DNA of 64,000 nucleotides from Parablautia sp. Marseille-Q6255 (GCF_951230155.1 NZ_CATNVD010000009.1:103420-167419), one strand, 5' to 3'. Positions 43,253 to 51,370 are shown, counted from the first letter of the stretch. Notes: generated from the sequence alone by a model not told the origin. Program-made: numbers and translations.

Positions 43253-44158
43253 TTATTGTGATGCCTGATATTTAGCAACAGCCATGCGCACAAATTCTTC
43301 CGCATGATTGCACTCCTCGGTTTTTCTCCACATGACTGCGTAGTTCAGATCACTTGGATTACGGTTGATAGAGGGATCTAAAAAGGGAATCTGAATAAAT
43401 TGTTTGTTAGGGATAAAAGAGTACTGTACCGAAAGCACGACTCCGATTCCGGCAGAAAGATATACTTCCTGTTCTTCTACATTGGAGCAGTAGAAAAATT
43501 GACTGTTCGGGCATTTTTCCTTAATTAAATTCATAATATAAGACAGCTCTGCCTGAACGGAGGAGCGATCCAGAATGAGAATATCGTGACCATTCAAATC
43601 AGAAAATGACAGCATTGTTCTGTCAGCTAACGGGTGACAGACCGGGACGCAGACACACAAATATCCTCTGTATAATTCCTGTATCCTACTGTTTTTGCAA
43701 GGGGTAAAGGCATTTTTCATTCCAAATACCACATCAAGATATTCGGAGGCAAACAAGGCGTTGAGTTGATTCAGATTGCCCTGATGCAGTTCTGGCTGCA
43801 CGCTGGGATACAGTTTGTGAAATTCCTTTAAAACTTCAGGAATTTTCAGAATGCTGGCTCTGTGGTAAAAGCCGATGCGCAGGCAGCTGGTGTAGCAGGA
43901 GTGCGGCTGTTGAATACAGGACAGCGTATTTTTAATCGAATTTAATAAAGGCAAAAGGCTGACACTTAGCTGTTGTCCTTTGGGAGTAAGCTTTACATAT
44001 TTCGGATTGCGGTCAAATAAAGAAAGACCTAATTCTTTTTCCAGCAATTGTATTTCACGGCTGACGGTTGACTGAGTCATGTACATTTCGCTTGCTGTTT
44101 TAGCAAAATTGAGATTTCGGGATAGTCTCAAAAAAATTTCCAACTGCCTGCTTGTCAT
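43253..44158 (-). CDS. LysR-family transcriptional regulator
   Basis: A 301-residue regulator with the N-terminal winged helix (MTSRQLEIFLRLSRNLNFAK, then MTQSTVSREIQLLEKELG) and a substrate-binding domain from about residue 90. AGGAGGACAGAT precedes the ATG. It is divergent from a secreted esterase gene 189 bp away, and palindromes in between fit a LysR site, so it likely controls that esterase and itself. The ligand-binding half is cysteine- and tyrosine-rich, with no recognised ligand type. Confidence 0.94.
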   Translation of the reverse strand: MTSRQLEIFLRLSRNLNFAKTASEMYMTQSTVSREIQLLEKELGLSLFDRNPKYVKLTPKGQQLSVSLLPLLNSIKNTLSCIQQPHSCYTSCLRIGFYHRASILKIPEVLKEFHKLYPSVQPELHQGNLNQLNALFASEYLDVVFGMKNAFTPCKNSRIQELYRGYLCVCVPVCHPLADRTMLSFSDLNGHDILILDRSSVQAELSYIMNLIKEKCPNSQFFYCSNVEEQEVYLSAGIGVVLSVQYSFIPNKQFIQIPFLDPSINRNPSDLNYAVMWRKTEECNHAEEFVRMAVAKYQASQ

Positions 44159-44179
44159 ATCTGTCCTCCTGTATTCCCT

Positions 44180-44214
44180 GAGTATGGAAAATATGTATAG
44201 AGTATACCATACTC
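44180..44214. promoter_or_regulatory. Palindromic sites between LysR gene and esterase
   Basis: GAGTATG (44180-44186) and CATACTC (44208-44214) are inverted repeats. A tighter repeat, AGTAT-ACC-ATACT, lies at 44201-44213. The position just upstream of the lysR start fits a LysR recognition/activation region for the divergent pair. Confidence 0.55.
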
Positions 44215-44347
44215 TTCGTCAAAATATGATGATAAATATAGGATTGTCAATACCGGATTTGCATTATGAAAATCCAATCGTATATGGTAGAATGAAGTTA
44301 CTGAACGAGGCCTCAGAACAGAAATCTGAAGATTGGAGCGAAATAAA

Positions 44348-45616
44348 ATGAAAAAAATGTATTTATCCGCCCTTGGTATGGCGGCAGCTCTCTCGTTGTG
44401 CGCTTCTGCTGCTTTCGCAGAGGAAGGAGGCGGCACGTATTCTCTGATCCAGAATGTGTATGGCTGGGGATCAAGCTACAGTAAAGCGATTATTCCGGTC
44501 GATTTCAGCACAGAAGCGGACTACATGGATACGGACAGCTACATAGTTTCGGTAGAACGCTACGATACACGGGAAACGCTTCTGGGAGCTGGAGAGCGTG
44601 CTGTTACAGCGGCATACCGTTCTGATGCGGAAGGGAAATGTGATGTCGCAGGAGACTATGTTACTTTAGACATGGCTGTAACTGCAGATCTGGCTCTGGC
44701 ATCGCCGTATTATACAGATCCGGATTCTTTTAGTTCAGCATTGAAATCATGGGCAGACTGTCAGTACACTATCACAAATACTCAGACGGGTGAGAGCTGG
44801 GATGAGCTGAATACGGTATATCATCCGGATGAGGCATTGTTCCAGGATGCTGTATTTACTGAAGGAGAGACGGATGTGCCATACGCATTTTATGAACCAG
44901 AAGATGATGGGGAAGCTCATCCGTTAGTTGTATGGCTGCATGGTGCAGGCAGTGGCGGAACGGATATTGGTTTTGTCACAGGCGGGATGAAGGTGACAAA
45001 TTTCGTGACAGATGAGGTTCAGGATATTTTTGGCGGTGCATATATTTTGATGCCGCAGTGTGAAACGGTGTGGATGGATAATGGAAATGGAGAAATGACA
45101 ACAGATGGAAACAGCATGTATACGACTACTCTGAAAGCGCTGATCGATTCTTTTACAGCAGAACGCGCTGTTATTGATCCGAACCGTATTTATCTTGGAG
45201 GATGCTCCAATGGCGGATATATGACAGTGAAGCTGGCAATTGAATATCCAGATACGTTTGCAGCTATTTTCCCGGTATGTGAAGCTTATAAGAGTGAATG
45301 GATCACTGATGAAGAGGTTGCGGCAATCGCCTCTGTTCCCACATGGTTTGTACATTGTACGGCTGATCCGTTAGTTGACATTAATGAAACAGCAATCCCG
45401 CTATATGAGAGACTGCAGGCGGCAGGCGCTGACAATGTCCACTTTACTAAGTACGAAGAAATTTTTGATCCGGAGTATGGCAATCCTTATGGTGGCCATT
45501 TTGCATGGATTTATTCTCTGGAAAATATGTGCACGACAGATTATGATGGCAAACCGGTAACAGTAGATGGAAGTGAAGTAAATCTTTATCAGTGGGTAGC
45601 GGCACAAAGCAGATAA
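44348..45616 (+). CDS. Secreted alpha/beta-hydrolase (esterase/depolymerase-like)
   Basis: A 422-residue exported hydrolase. The signal peptide runs to about residue 24 (ALSLCASAAFA, cut before EEGG). An N-terminal beta-rich region of about 165 residues precedes the catalytic domain. The oxyanion region is VVWLHGAGSGG, the nucleophile elbow is GGCSNGG (Ser287), the acid is in HCTADPLVD, and the histidine is in GGHFAWIY. This is the pattern of LpqC/PHB-depolymerase and feruloyl esterase-like enzymes. ATG 44348 follows TTGGAG. The divergent LysR protein probably regulates it. A polysaccharide-linked ester is a reasonable but unproven substrate. Confidence 0.88.
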   Translation: MKKMYLSALGMAAALSLCASAAFAEEGGGTYSLIQNVYGWGSSYSKAIIPVDFSTEADYMDTDSYIVSVERYDTRETLLGAGERAVTAAYRSDAEGKCDVAGDYVTLDMAVTADLALASPYYTDPDSFSSALKSWADCQYTITNTQTGESWDELNTVYHPDEALFQDAVFTEGETDVPYAFYEPEDDGEAHPLVVWLHGAGSGGTDIGFVTGGMKVTNFVTDEVQDIFGGAYILMPQCETVWMDNGNGEMTTDGNSMYTTTLKALIDSFTAERAVIDPNRIYLGGCSNGGYMTVKLAIEYPDTFAAIFPVCEAYKSEWITDEEVAAIASVPTWFVHCTADPLVDINETAIPLYERLQAAGADNVHFTKYEEIFDPEYGNPYGGHFAWIYSLENMCTTDYDGKPVTVDGSEVNLYQWVAAQSR

Positions 45617-45701
45617 GAAAAACAGATACAGGGCGTTGTACTGACCAGGAGGGTCAGGGCAGTTTACGACAGGTATGTCGGCAGAGGCATCCGTTTGTGG
45701 G

Positions 45702-45737
45702 AAGAAGTACAGCCACAAATGGGTGCTTCTTATTGTT
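45702..45737 (+). terminator. Terminator-like hairpin after the esterase
   Basis: AAGAAG pairs with CTTCTT, with an inner CA..CCA/TGG..TG stem and an A-rich loop, followed by ATTGTTT. Confidence 0.6.
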
Positions 45738-45786
45738 TCGATATGCCTATGATGTTATAGTATCTTCTGCAGAGGCATAAAAGATA

Positions 45787-45815
45787 TTGACAAATTAGTC
45801 ATAGAATAATATTAT
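45787..45815 (+). promoter_or_regulatory. Sigma-A promoter of the PadR operon
   Basis: TTGACA, 17-bp spacer and TATTAT, about 45 bp before the padR-type start codon. Confidence 0.8.
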
Positions 45816-45829
45816 ATAGAATATAATAT
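45809..45829. promoter_or_regulatory. AT-rich palindrome over the -10 box, probable PadR operator
   Basis: ATATTATA and TATAATAT are perfect 8-bp inverted repeats with a 5-bp spacer, overlapping the -10 element. This is the place expected for autorepression by the PadR protein encoded next. Confidence 0.6.
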
Positions 45830-45867
45830 AAAAGAATAAATAATATTATAAATGCAGGAGAGAAGTC

Positions 45868-46203
45868 ATGGTATTTAATACAGGAGCAGCGCTGCTTGAT
45901 GCAGTTGTTCTGTCAGTTGTATCGCGGGAACCGGAAGGGACGTACGGCTACAAGATCACGCAGGAGGTGCGCAGCGTGCTGGAGGTCTCAGAATCAACGC
46001 TGTATCCGGTGCTGCGCAGACTGCAAAAGGATGATTGCCTGACCGTATACGACCAGGAATATGGGGGGAGAAATCGCAGATATTATAAGGTGACACAAAA
46101 GGGCAGAGCACAGCTTTTGCTGTACCAGGAAGAGTGGAAGCGTTATTGTACAAAAATATCTGCGATACTTGAGGGTAAAAGTGTGTCGGAGGGAGACAGA
46201 TGA
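45868..46203 (+). CDS. PadR-family transcriptional regulator
   Basis: A 111-residue winged-helix repressor of the short PadR-s2 type: GTYGYKITQEVRSVL, then SESTLYPVLRRLQKDDCL and GGRNRRYYKVTQKG. AGGAGAGAAGTC precedes the ATG. It overlaps the next gene by ATGA. PadR genes followed by DUF1700 and DUF4097 proteins form a common envelope-stress-type operon in Firmicutes, and the PadR protein is normally its autorepressor. Confidence 0.95.
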   Translation: MVFNTGAALLDAVVLSVVSREPEGTYGYKITQEVRSVLEVSESTLYPVLRRLQKDDCLTVYDQEYGGRNRRYYKVTQKGRAQLLLYQEEWKRYCTKISAILEGKSVSEGDR

Positions 46204-47012
46204 GTAAAGACTATTTTTTAAAAGAGCTGGAGTTTCTGCTTCTGGATATACCGGAGGAAGAAAGGGAGGAAGCGCTTGCCTACTATCGCGGCTGTTTTGA
46301 GGAGGCGGGAGCAGAGCACGAACAGGAAGTGCTGGAGAGTATAGGAAGTCTGGAAAAGGCTGCGGCGGAACTGAAAAGCAGTCTGAATGGAAGTATGGAA
46401 GGCGGAGAATACACAGACAGAGGCTATTATGACCGGCGTTTTGATGAGAAAAACCGGGTTCCGGATCTTTATACAGGACTTGTCAGGCGGTGTGTACGGG
46501 GACAGGGACAAAGGAAACAGAAAAACAGGTCGGAAGAAAGGAAGGCAGAGCACACACAGAAGGAGAGTGAGAACAGGCACAACGGACTGCTTTTCCTCCT
46601 TCTATTTATCTTTTTCGGACTTCCGGCAGCAGGGACGCTCCTTTCTGCGGGATTTTCTGTCATTGCAGGTGTGGCAGGGGCGATATTTGGAGTGTTTGCA
46701 GGACTGCTCGGACTGGTGGCGGGAGGCGCGGCTGCAGCGGTGGCGCTGGTCATTCTCGGAATCAGTCTGATCGTTACCGGTGTAGCGAATCTGTCTCTGA
46801 CGCCAGTAGCTCTGATGAGCATCTGCTTCGGATTTTTTGCTCTGGCAGGGGCAATGCTTGCGGTGATATTGCTGAAGTGGGGGTGTACGACAGCAGTCCC
46901 CGGACTGCTTGGATTTGGAACAAGCTTCATACGGGGATGCTGTGGATGGATCCTGGGGCTGGTTCGCAGTATGACTCGCAGGCTGCCTGGCAGAGGAGGT
47001 GAGGGGAGATGA
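46200..47012 (+). CDS. DUF1700-family membrane protein
   Basis: A 270-residue protein with a cytosolic N-terminal helical DUF1700 domain (LKELEFLLLDIPEEEREEAL, YYRGCFEEAG, ESIGSLEKAAAELK). A basic linker and then about three hydrophobic stretches rich in Gly/Ala/Leu (residues of about 130-240) follow. The gene is coupled to padR upstream and to the DUF4097 gene downstream by ATGA overlaps. Function is unknown; the context suggests a membrane sensor or scaffold in an envelope response. Confidence 0.9.
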   Translation: MSKDYFLKELEFLLLDIPEEEREEALAYYRGCFEEAGAEHEQEVLESIGSLEKAAAELKSSLNGSMEGGEYTDRGYYDRRFDEKNRVPDLYTGLVRRCVRGQGQRKQKNRSEERKAEHTQKESENRHNGLLFLLLFIFFGLPAAGTLLSAGFSVIAGVAGAIFGVFAGLLGLVAGGAAAAVALVILGISLIVTGVANLSLTPVALMSICFGFFALAGAMLAVILLKWGCTTAVPGLLGFGTSFIRGCCGWILGLVRSMTRRLPGRGGEGR

Positions 47013-47839
47013 AAAAGTCAACCAGAGTACTGCTTGTGCTGGCTTTCGTGTTTACGATTTTTGGTGCGGCATTTGGCATTGTGAGCGTTTGTATTGGCTT
47101 TGAGATGTCAGACTTTCAGGAGGTATATAAAAGCGGGAGGATCCGTCTGGTCGCTCCCGGGCACTGGAAAGCGGAAATAGAGGAGATCGCAAATGTGACC
47201 GGATCCGAAGGGAAAGATTTTGACAGCAGGTATGCTCAGATTGAATCGCTGAAGCTGGATATGGGAAAAGCAGACTGTGTGATCCTTCCGTCTGAATCGG
47301 ATGAATGGCGTGTGACCGGGTATGATCTGCCGCCTTATTTTTCCTGCCAGCAGAGAGGGGATACACTCAAAATTGGTTTTCGGCAGGGGTTTTGGTCTTT
47401 TTTACAGATGATCGTTCCCCATACCCGGACTGCAAGGCTGGAAATACGGATTCCCCGGGATCAGCTGACAGAACGGATACAGCTTGATCTGGGGACGGGG
47501 GATCTGACCATGCGAGAGGGAATGATCCGGTGCGAGCGTATGGAGATCGACTGTGGCGTCGGTGATATTCAGCTGCGGGCAGATATTACGGAGCGGCTGG
47601 AAATAGATGGAGGAGTAGGGAGCGCACAGGTCATGCTTTACGGTGAGGAAAGCGATTTTGATTATGATATCGACAATGGAGTAGGGACGGTGTGTATTGG
47701 CACGCAGGAATATTATGAGCTTGGCAGTGATGCCAGAGTAGATAATAATGCCGGGAAAGAAGTAAGGATTGACAGTGGAGTCGGTGACGTTACGCTGCAA
47801 TTTACAGAAGAAGAGCAGGAGGAAGAAAAGACGGGGTGA
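47009..47839 (+). CDS. DUF4097-family beta-strand repeat protein
   Basis: A 276-residue protein with an N-terminal membrane anchor (VLLVLAFVFTIFGAAFGIVS). It then has repeating beta units such as IQLDLGTGDLTM, MEIDCGVGDIQL, LEIDGGVGSAQV and VRIDSGVGDVTL, the beta-helix-like DUF4097 repeat. It probably sits outside the membrane. It closes the padR operon. Role unknown; partners of this kind are linked to envelope stress. Confidence 0.9.
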   Translation: MKKSTRVLLVLAFVFTIFGAAFGIVSVCIGFEMSDFQEVYKSGRIRLVAPGHWKAEIEEIANVTGSEGKDFDSRYAQIESLKLDMGKADCVILPSESDEWRVTGYDLPPYFSCQQRGDTLKIGFRQGFWSFLQMIVPHTRTARLEIRIPRDQLTERIQLDLGTGDLTMREGMIRCERMEIDCGVGDIQLRADITERLEIDGGVGSAQVMLYGEESDFDYDIDNGVGTVCIGTQEYYELGSDARVDNNAGKEVRIDSGVGDVTLQFTEEEQEEEKTG

Positions 47840-47925
47840 GACGTGACTTTTGCATGTTGGCGTGGCATTCTGCGTTCTTGCTGCGGTATGGATGCCGCAG
47901 CGGCTCTATGATCAGGGAAATCTGC

Positions 47926-47954
47926 TTGACAGATGTTCTTTTCATATGAATAAT
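47926..47954 (+). promoter_or_regulatory. Possible sigma-A promoter upstream of the SASP-holA pair
   Basis: TTGACA, 17-bp spacer and AATAAT. The -10 box overlaps the -35 element of the sigma-G-like promoter at 47948-47976. Confidence 0.5.
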
Positions 47955-47976
47955 TGTAAGAAAAGAGGTCATACTC
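47948..47976 (+). promoter_or_regulatory. Sigma-G-like (forespore) promoter of the SASP gene
   Basis: GAATA, 17-bp spacer and CATACTC. This compares well with the Bacillus sigma-G pattern GHATR-N18-CATWMTA: one base off in the -10, spacer one shorter. Sigma-G control is the rule for alpha/beta SASP genes. Confidence 0.6.
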
Positions 47977-47985
47977 CGAATGTGA

Positions 47986-48003
47986 GGCGGGCAGGAGCCC
48001 GCC
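47986..48003 (+). other. GC-rich hairpin at the 5' end of the SASP mRNA
   Basis: GGCGGGC-AGGA-GCCCGCC, a perfect 7-bp stem. It starts within a few bases of the transcription start expected from the sigma-G-like promoter and lies before the ribosome site. Likely an mRNA-stabilising 5' hairpin. Confidence 0.6.
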
Positions 48004-48021
48004 GTGTGAAAGGAGTATGAT

Positions 48022-48216
48022 ATGTCAGAAAAGAAAAACCTGCAATGGGAACAGCTAAGTCCGGATGATCAGATGAAGTATGAGATCGCAGAAGAGCTGG
48101 GGCTTCTTGAAAAGGTGCGGGAATCGGGATGGAAATCGCTCTCGGCGAAGGAGACGGGGCGTATTGGCGGACTGATGACAAAAAAGAAACGGGAACGAAA
48201 GGATTCGCAGAAATGA
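48022..48216 (+). CDS. Small acid-soluble spore protein, alpha/beta type
   Basis: A 64-residue DNA-binding spore protein. LSPDDQMKYEIAEELGLLEK, then SGWKSLSAKETGRIGGLMTK, contains the ELG and G-R-I-G-G...TK landmarks of alpha/beta SASPs in clostridia. These proteins coat spore DNA and protect it from UV and heat. The germination protease site lies at the E-[LI]-[AG]-type stretch in this family; here YEIAEELG is the likely region. GAAAGGAGTATGAT precedes the ATG. Its stop codon overlaps the holA start (ATGA), an unusual pairing. Confidence 0.88.
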   Translation: MSEKKNLQWEQLSPDDQMKYEIAEELGLLEKVRESGWKSLSAKETGRIGGLMTKKKRERKDSQK

Positions 48217-49190
48217 AAAATCTGAATGAAGACATCAAAACCGGGAGCTTTAAACCGGTCTATCTTTTGTTCGGTGAGGAAGACTATCTGAAAAACCAGT
48301 ATAAAAACAGACTCCGGCAGGCGATCCTGCCGGATGGAGATACGATGAATTTTTCTGTATTTGAGGGGAAAGGGCTGGATGTGCGTCAGGTGATCGATCA
48401 GGCAGAGACACTGCCTTTTTTTGCTGATCACCGGGTGATTCTTGTGGAGCAGAGCGGATGCTTCAAAAACGCCAGTCCGGAGCTTGCGCAGTATATACCG
48501 CAGATCCCGGAAGAGACTGTCCTGATTTTTGTGGAAAAAGAGGTAGATAAGAGAGGAAAGCTTTTTAAGGCAGTTCAGAAGAAGGGGAGAGCTGTGGAGC
48601 TTGGACGTCAGGATGAGCGGACGTTGCAGACCTGGGTGCTCGGGATGCTGAAAAAGGAAAAACGGAGTATTTCGCGGGATGCGCTTGCTGTGTTTCTCGA
48701 AAAGGCAGGAAACGATATGGAAAATATCGGAAACGAGATGGAAAAGCTGCTGACGTATACATATGGACAGGAGACGATAGACCGGGAGGATGTCGAAGCG
48801 ATCTGCACGGTGACGACAGAGAGCCGTGTGTTTGACATGATCCGTGCCGTGGCAGAAAAAAAACAAAAGCAGGCACTCGATCTTTACTATGACCTGCTTT
48901 CTCTGAAGGAGCCGCCGATGCGGATTTTGTTCCTGATCGCCCGCCAGTTTAACCAGATGCTGCAGATAAAGGACCTGAGGGAGAGAGGATATCAGGCGCA
49001 GGAGATTGCTTCTAAGGCAGGCATTGCGCCGTTTATCGTAAAGAAGAGCCTTTCTCAGGCAGCGCATTTTGAGATGAAAGAGCTGGTCCGGGCAGTAAAG
49101 GACTGCGTGGAGGCGGAGGAGGCAGTCAAGACCGGCCGCCTGACAGACAGTCTGGCAGTGGAGCTGGTGATCGTGAAATACAGTCAGTAA
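48213..49190 (+). CDS. holA: DNA polymerase III subunit delta
   Basis: A 325-residue clamp-loader subunit that opens the beta clamp during replication. The N-terminal KTGSFKPVYLLFGEEDYLKN and TLPFFADHRVILVEQ, the middle DMENIGNEMEKLLTY and the C-terminal PPMRILFLIARQFNQML are typical of HolA. ATG 48213 overlaps the SASP stop; the frame upstream (to 48129) lies within the SASP gene. No promoter is seen between the two genes, so holA transcription must come from upstream of the SASP or from inside it. Confidence 0.94.
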   Translation: MKNLNEDIKTGSFKPVYLLFGEEDYLKNQYKNRLRQAILPDGDTMNFSVFEGKGLDVRQVIDQAETLPFFADHRVILVEQSGCFKNASPELAQYIPQIPEETVLIFVEKEVDKRGKLFKAVQKKGRAVELGRQDERTLQTWVLGMLKKEKRSISRDALAVFLEKAGNDMENIGNEMEKLLTYTYGQETIDREDVEAICTVTTESRVFDMIRAVAEKKQKQALDLYYDLLSLKEPPMRILFLIARQFNQMLQIKDLRERGYQAQEIASKAGIAPFIVKKSLSQAAHFEMKELVRAVKDCVEAEEAVKTGRLTDSLAVELVIVKYSQ

Positions 49191-49244
49191 AACAGAGACG
49201 GTACATCAAAAAGCTGCCGGGAGAAGCAGTTTGCAGCAGCCGGT

Positions 49245-49895
49245 TTATATTACATACTGATACATGCAGATAAAGTGGCAGATGCTTCCTCCCATCACGA
49301 ACAGATGAAAGATCTCATGCGAGCCAAAATTTTTATGGATCGCATTAAATACCGGAAGCTTTAATGCATAGATGACGCCTCCGACAGTATACAGGATACC
49401 GCCTGCGAGCAGCCAGAAAAAGGCAGGCCCGGCCAGCGTATGGATCAGCTCACCAAAGACGGACAGACAGGCCCATCCGAGCGCAATATATAAAATAGAA
49501 GAAAACCATTTCGGACAGGTGATCCAGAGGGCTTTTACGAGGATGCCGATAGCGGCGATGGCCCACACGGCGATCAGCAGCGCATGCCCGGACTGCGGTT
49601 CCAGAACGAGCAGGCAGACAGGCGTATAGGATCCGGCGATCAGCACAAAGATCATCATATGGTCGATTTTGCGAAACACTTTGAGTCTGCGCCCGCTTAC
49701 GTTGACAGAGTGGTATAAGGTACTTGCGCCATACAGCAGGATCATGCTTGTCATAAAGACAGACATGGCAAAAATCCCTGTGCTCCCGTAGTCGACTGCT
49801 GCTTTTGCCAGCAGTGGAGCAGAAGCGATGAGTGCGAGCATCATACCGATAAAATGTGTGATCGCACTGCCGGGTTCACGAATTGTAATTGTCAT
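49245..49895 (-). CDS. Hemolysin III family (PAQR/YplQ-like) membrane protein
   Basis: A 216-residue protein with seven hydrophobic segments and the family's metal/active-site residues in LYHSVNVSG, RKIDHMMIF and FGSHEIFHLFV. Bacterial members are membrane proteins of uncertain function, related to adiponectin-type receptors and linked to lipid homeostasis. ATG 49895 is preferred over the TTG six codons upstream; GGGAGG lies about 11 bases ahead. It has its own promoter and a striking palindrome upstream. Confidence 0.92.
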   Translation of the reverse strand: MTITIREPGSAITHFIGMMLALIASAPLLAKAAVDYGSTGIFAMSVFMTSMILLYGASTLYHSVNVSGRRLKVFRKIDHMMIFVLIAGSYTPVCLLVLEPQSGHALLIAVWAIAAIGILVKALWITCPKWFSSILYIALGWACLSVFGELIHTLAGPAFFWLLAGGILYTVGGVIYALKLPVFNAIHKNFGSHEIFHLFVMGGSICHFICMYQYVI

Positions 49896-49936
49896 AAATC
49901 TTGCACCTCCCAAGCTCGAAATACATATAAAACGAT

Positions 49937-49957
49937 ATGTAGTTTTTAAAACTACAT
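49937..49957. promoter_or_regulatory. 21-bp palindromic operator upstream of the hemolysin III-like gene
   Basis: ATGTAGTTTT and AAAACTACAT flank a single central T, a perfect 21-bp palindrome. It sits a few bases downstream of the expected transcription start on the minus strand, consistent with repression. A second, smaller repeat ACATAT/ATATGT lies between it and the gene. Regulator unknown. Confidence 0.75.
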
Positions 49958-49970
49958 TAAGTATATGCAG

Positions 49971-49999
49971 ATACTATCACTTATATTCCTGAAAGTCAA
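49971..49999 (-). promoter_or_regulatory. Sigma-A promoter of the hemolysin III-like gene
   Basis: On the minus strand TTGACT (49999-49994), 17-bp spacer and TAGTAT (49976-49971). Confidence 0.65.
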
Positions 50000-50113
50000 T
50001 AGCCATTGGGAAGTATATGAAAAAGACAGGATTTTGCAGGTTCGCGTATAACTGAGCTGCTAGAAAAGATAAAAAAAGATAAGAAAAAAGGCCGTTTGTA
50101 CAGATGGATTTTA

Positions 50114-50142
50114 TTTACGGATCAGGGAAAAAATGGTATAAT
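50114..50142 (+). promoter_or_regulatory. Sigma-A promoter of the fibronectin-type protein gene
   Basis: TTTACG, 17-bp spacer and a consensus TATAAT. The leader is about 90 nt. Confidence 0.6.
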
Positions 50143-50238
50143 AAACAGACCTGAAAAGCCCGGAAAATATCAGGCAGATCGGGGAAGGTGTAAGGAATGA
50201 TCACCCTACCAAAATTGACCAGGAAAAGGAGAAAGGCT

Positions 50239-51189
50239 ATGAAAAAAAGTTTGAAACGGTTTCTTTTAAGCTTTCTGATGGTAGCATTTGCATTTGTAGC
50301 AGTGCCGGGGGTAAAGGCATCAGCGAGCGTAAGCCAGACAGGGGCGACACAGAACTCAATCACGATCCAGTGGACACCGGGAAGCAAAGCACTTCGTTAC
50401 CGTGTGTACGTAGGTGAGAGCTATTCCACAGCAAAGCTGTACGCGACGCTTCCGGCATCTGCCACGAGCGCAACGATCAGCGGGCTTCCGGCCGGCAGTG
50501 AAAAGTATGTAAAGGTAGAGTACGATTACCAGGGGTACAGCAAGGTATATACCAGCACAGCAGGCACCAAGTATGATGCCAAGACGCTTCCGGGCAAAGT
50601 GACAGGGCTTCGGCAGAAATCATGGTGGTATTTCACTAAGAGCTTTGACGCGATATGGGACAGACAGGCCGGCGCTGATGGATATGAGTGGATCGTTTAC
50701 AAGAGCAATGGCAAGAAGTTCAGACAGGGAAAGACCACGTATAACAGCATGCAGCCTCAGTTCCAGGCGCAGAAGATATCCAACAATATGGTATATTCTG
50801 CAAAGGTGCGCGCTTATACAACGATCAATGGCAAGCAGTATGTGGGAGCATGGTCAGATCCGGCATACTTCTTTACACAGCCGCGTATGACGAAGGCATC
50901 TGTTTCCGGAAATAAGCTTACGGTCAAGTGGAAGAAGGTATCCGGCGCGACAGGATATACAGTATACGTCTCCACGAAGCCGAAGAAGGGCTACAAGAAA
51001 GTAAAGACAGTAGGAAAGAACACTTCTTCTGTTACGATCAGCAAGCTGAAGGGCAAGAAATTCTCTCCGAAGAAGAAATACTACGTATATGTGGCAACGA
51101 ACAAGAAGGTAGGAAAGAGAAGATACGACAGCGGCAAGCTGTATTACTGGGATACGAAGTCCCCGACTTCCAGATTCAATTATTTTTAG
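50239..51189 (+). CDS. Secreted protein with fibronectin type III-like repeats
   Basis: A 316-residue exported protein. The signal peptide (about 1-29) ends near VKASASV. Three beta-sandwich repeats follow: about 32-113 (NSITIQWTPGSKALRYRVYV), 115-210 (FDAIWDRQAGADGYEWIVYK) and 213-300 (NKLTVKWKKVSGATGYTVYV). The last is very lysine-rich, so the protein is basic. No LPXTG, lipobox or enzyme domain is present, so it may bind wall or host polymers. ATG 50239 follows AAAAGGAGAAAGGCT. Monocistronic. Confidence 0.87.
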   Translation: MKKSLKRFLLSFLMVAFAFVAVPGVKASASVSQTGATQNSITIQWTPGSKALRYRVYVGESYSTAKLYATLPASATSATISGLPAGSEKYVKVEYDYQGYSKVYTSTAGTKYDAKTLPGKVTGLRQKSWWYFTKSFDAIWDRQAGADGYEWIVYKSNGKKFRQGKTTYNSMQPQFQAQKISNNMVYSAKVRAYTTINGKQYVGAWSDPAYFFTQPRMTKASVSGNKLTVKWKKVSGATGYTVYVSTKPKKGYKKVKTVGKNTSSVTISKLKGKKFSPKKKYYVYVATNKKVGKRRYDSGKLYYWDTKSPTSRFNYF

Positions 51190-51267
51190 AAAAGAGCAGG
51201 GGTTGACAAAAGAGGAGAGATTTTGAGAAATTTCGGTCAAAATCTCCCGAAAACACCCCGGAAGGAA

Positions 51268-51296
51268 TTGACACATTCCAGAAAATATTATACATT
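51268..51296 (+). promoter_or_regulatory. Sigma-A promoter of the BMP/nucleoside ABC operon
   Basis: TTGACA, 17-bp spacer and TACATT. Confidence 0.7.
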
Positions 51297-51307
51297 GGTA
51301 GGGTAGC

Positions 51308-51339
51308 TTTATGCGGAGTCCGTGAGGGCTCCGCGTAAA
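51308..51339 (+). other. Leader hairpin of the BMP ABC operon
   Basis: TTTATGCGGAGTC pairs over 13 bp (two G-U) with GGCTCCGCGTAAA around a 6-nt loop, without a T-run. It starts a few bases after the expected transcription start. It may stabilise the mRNA or act as a protein target; it does not resemble a purine riboswitch. Confidence 0.65.
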
Positions 51340-51370
51340 TCATCTGAAGACAAATAGGAGGAAGAAGGAA

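Noticed and set aside
51297..51370. Purine or nucleoside riboswitch before the BMP ABC operon
   Set aside because: Only one simple 13-bp hairpin is present; the three-way junction and conserved core of purine riboswitches are absent.
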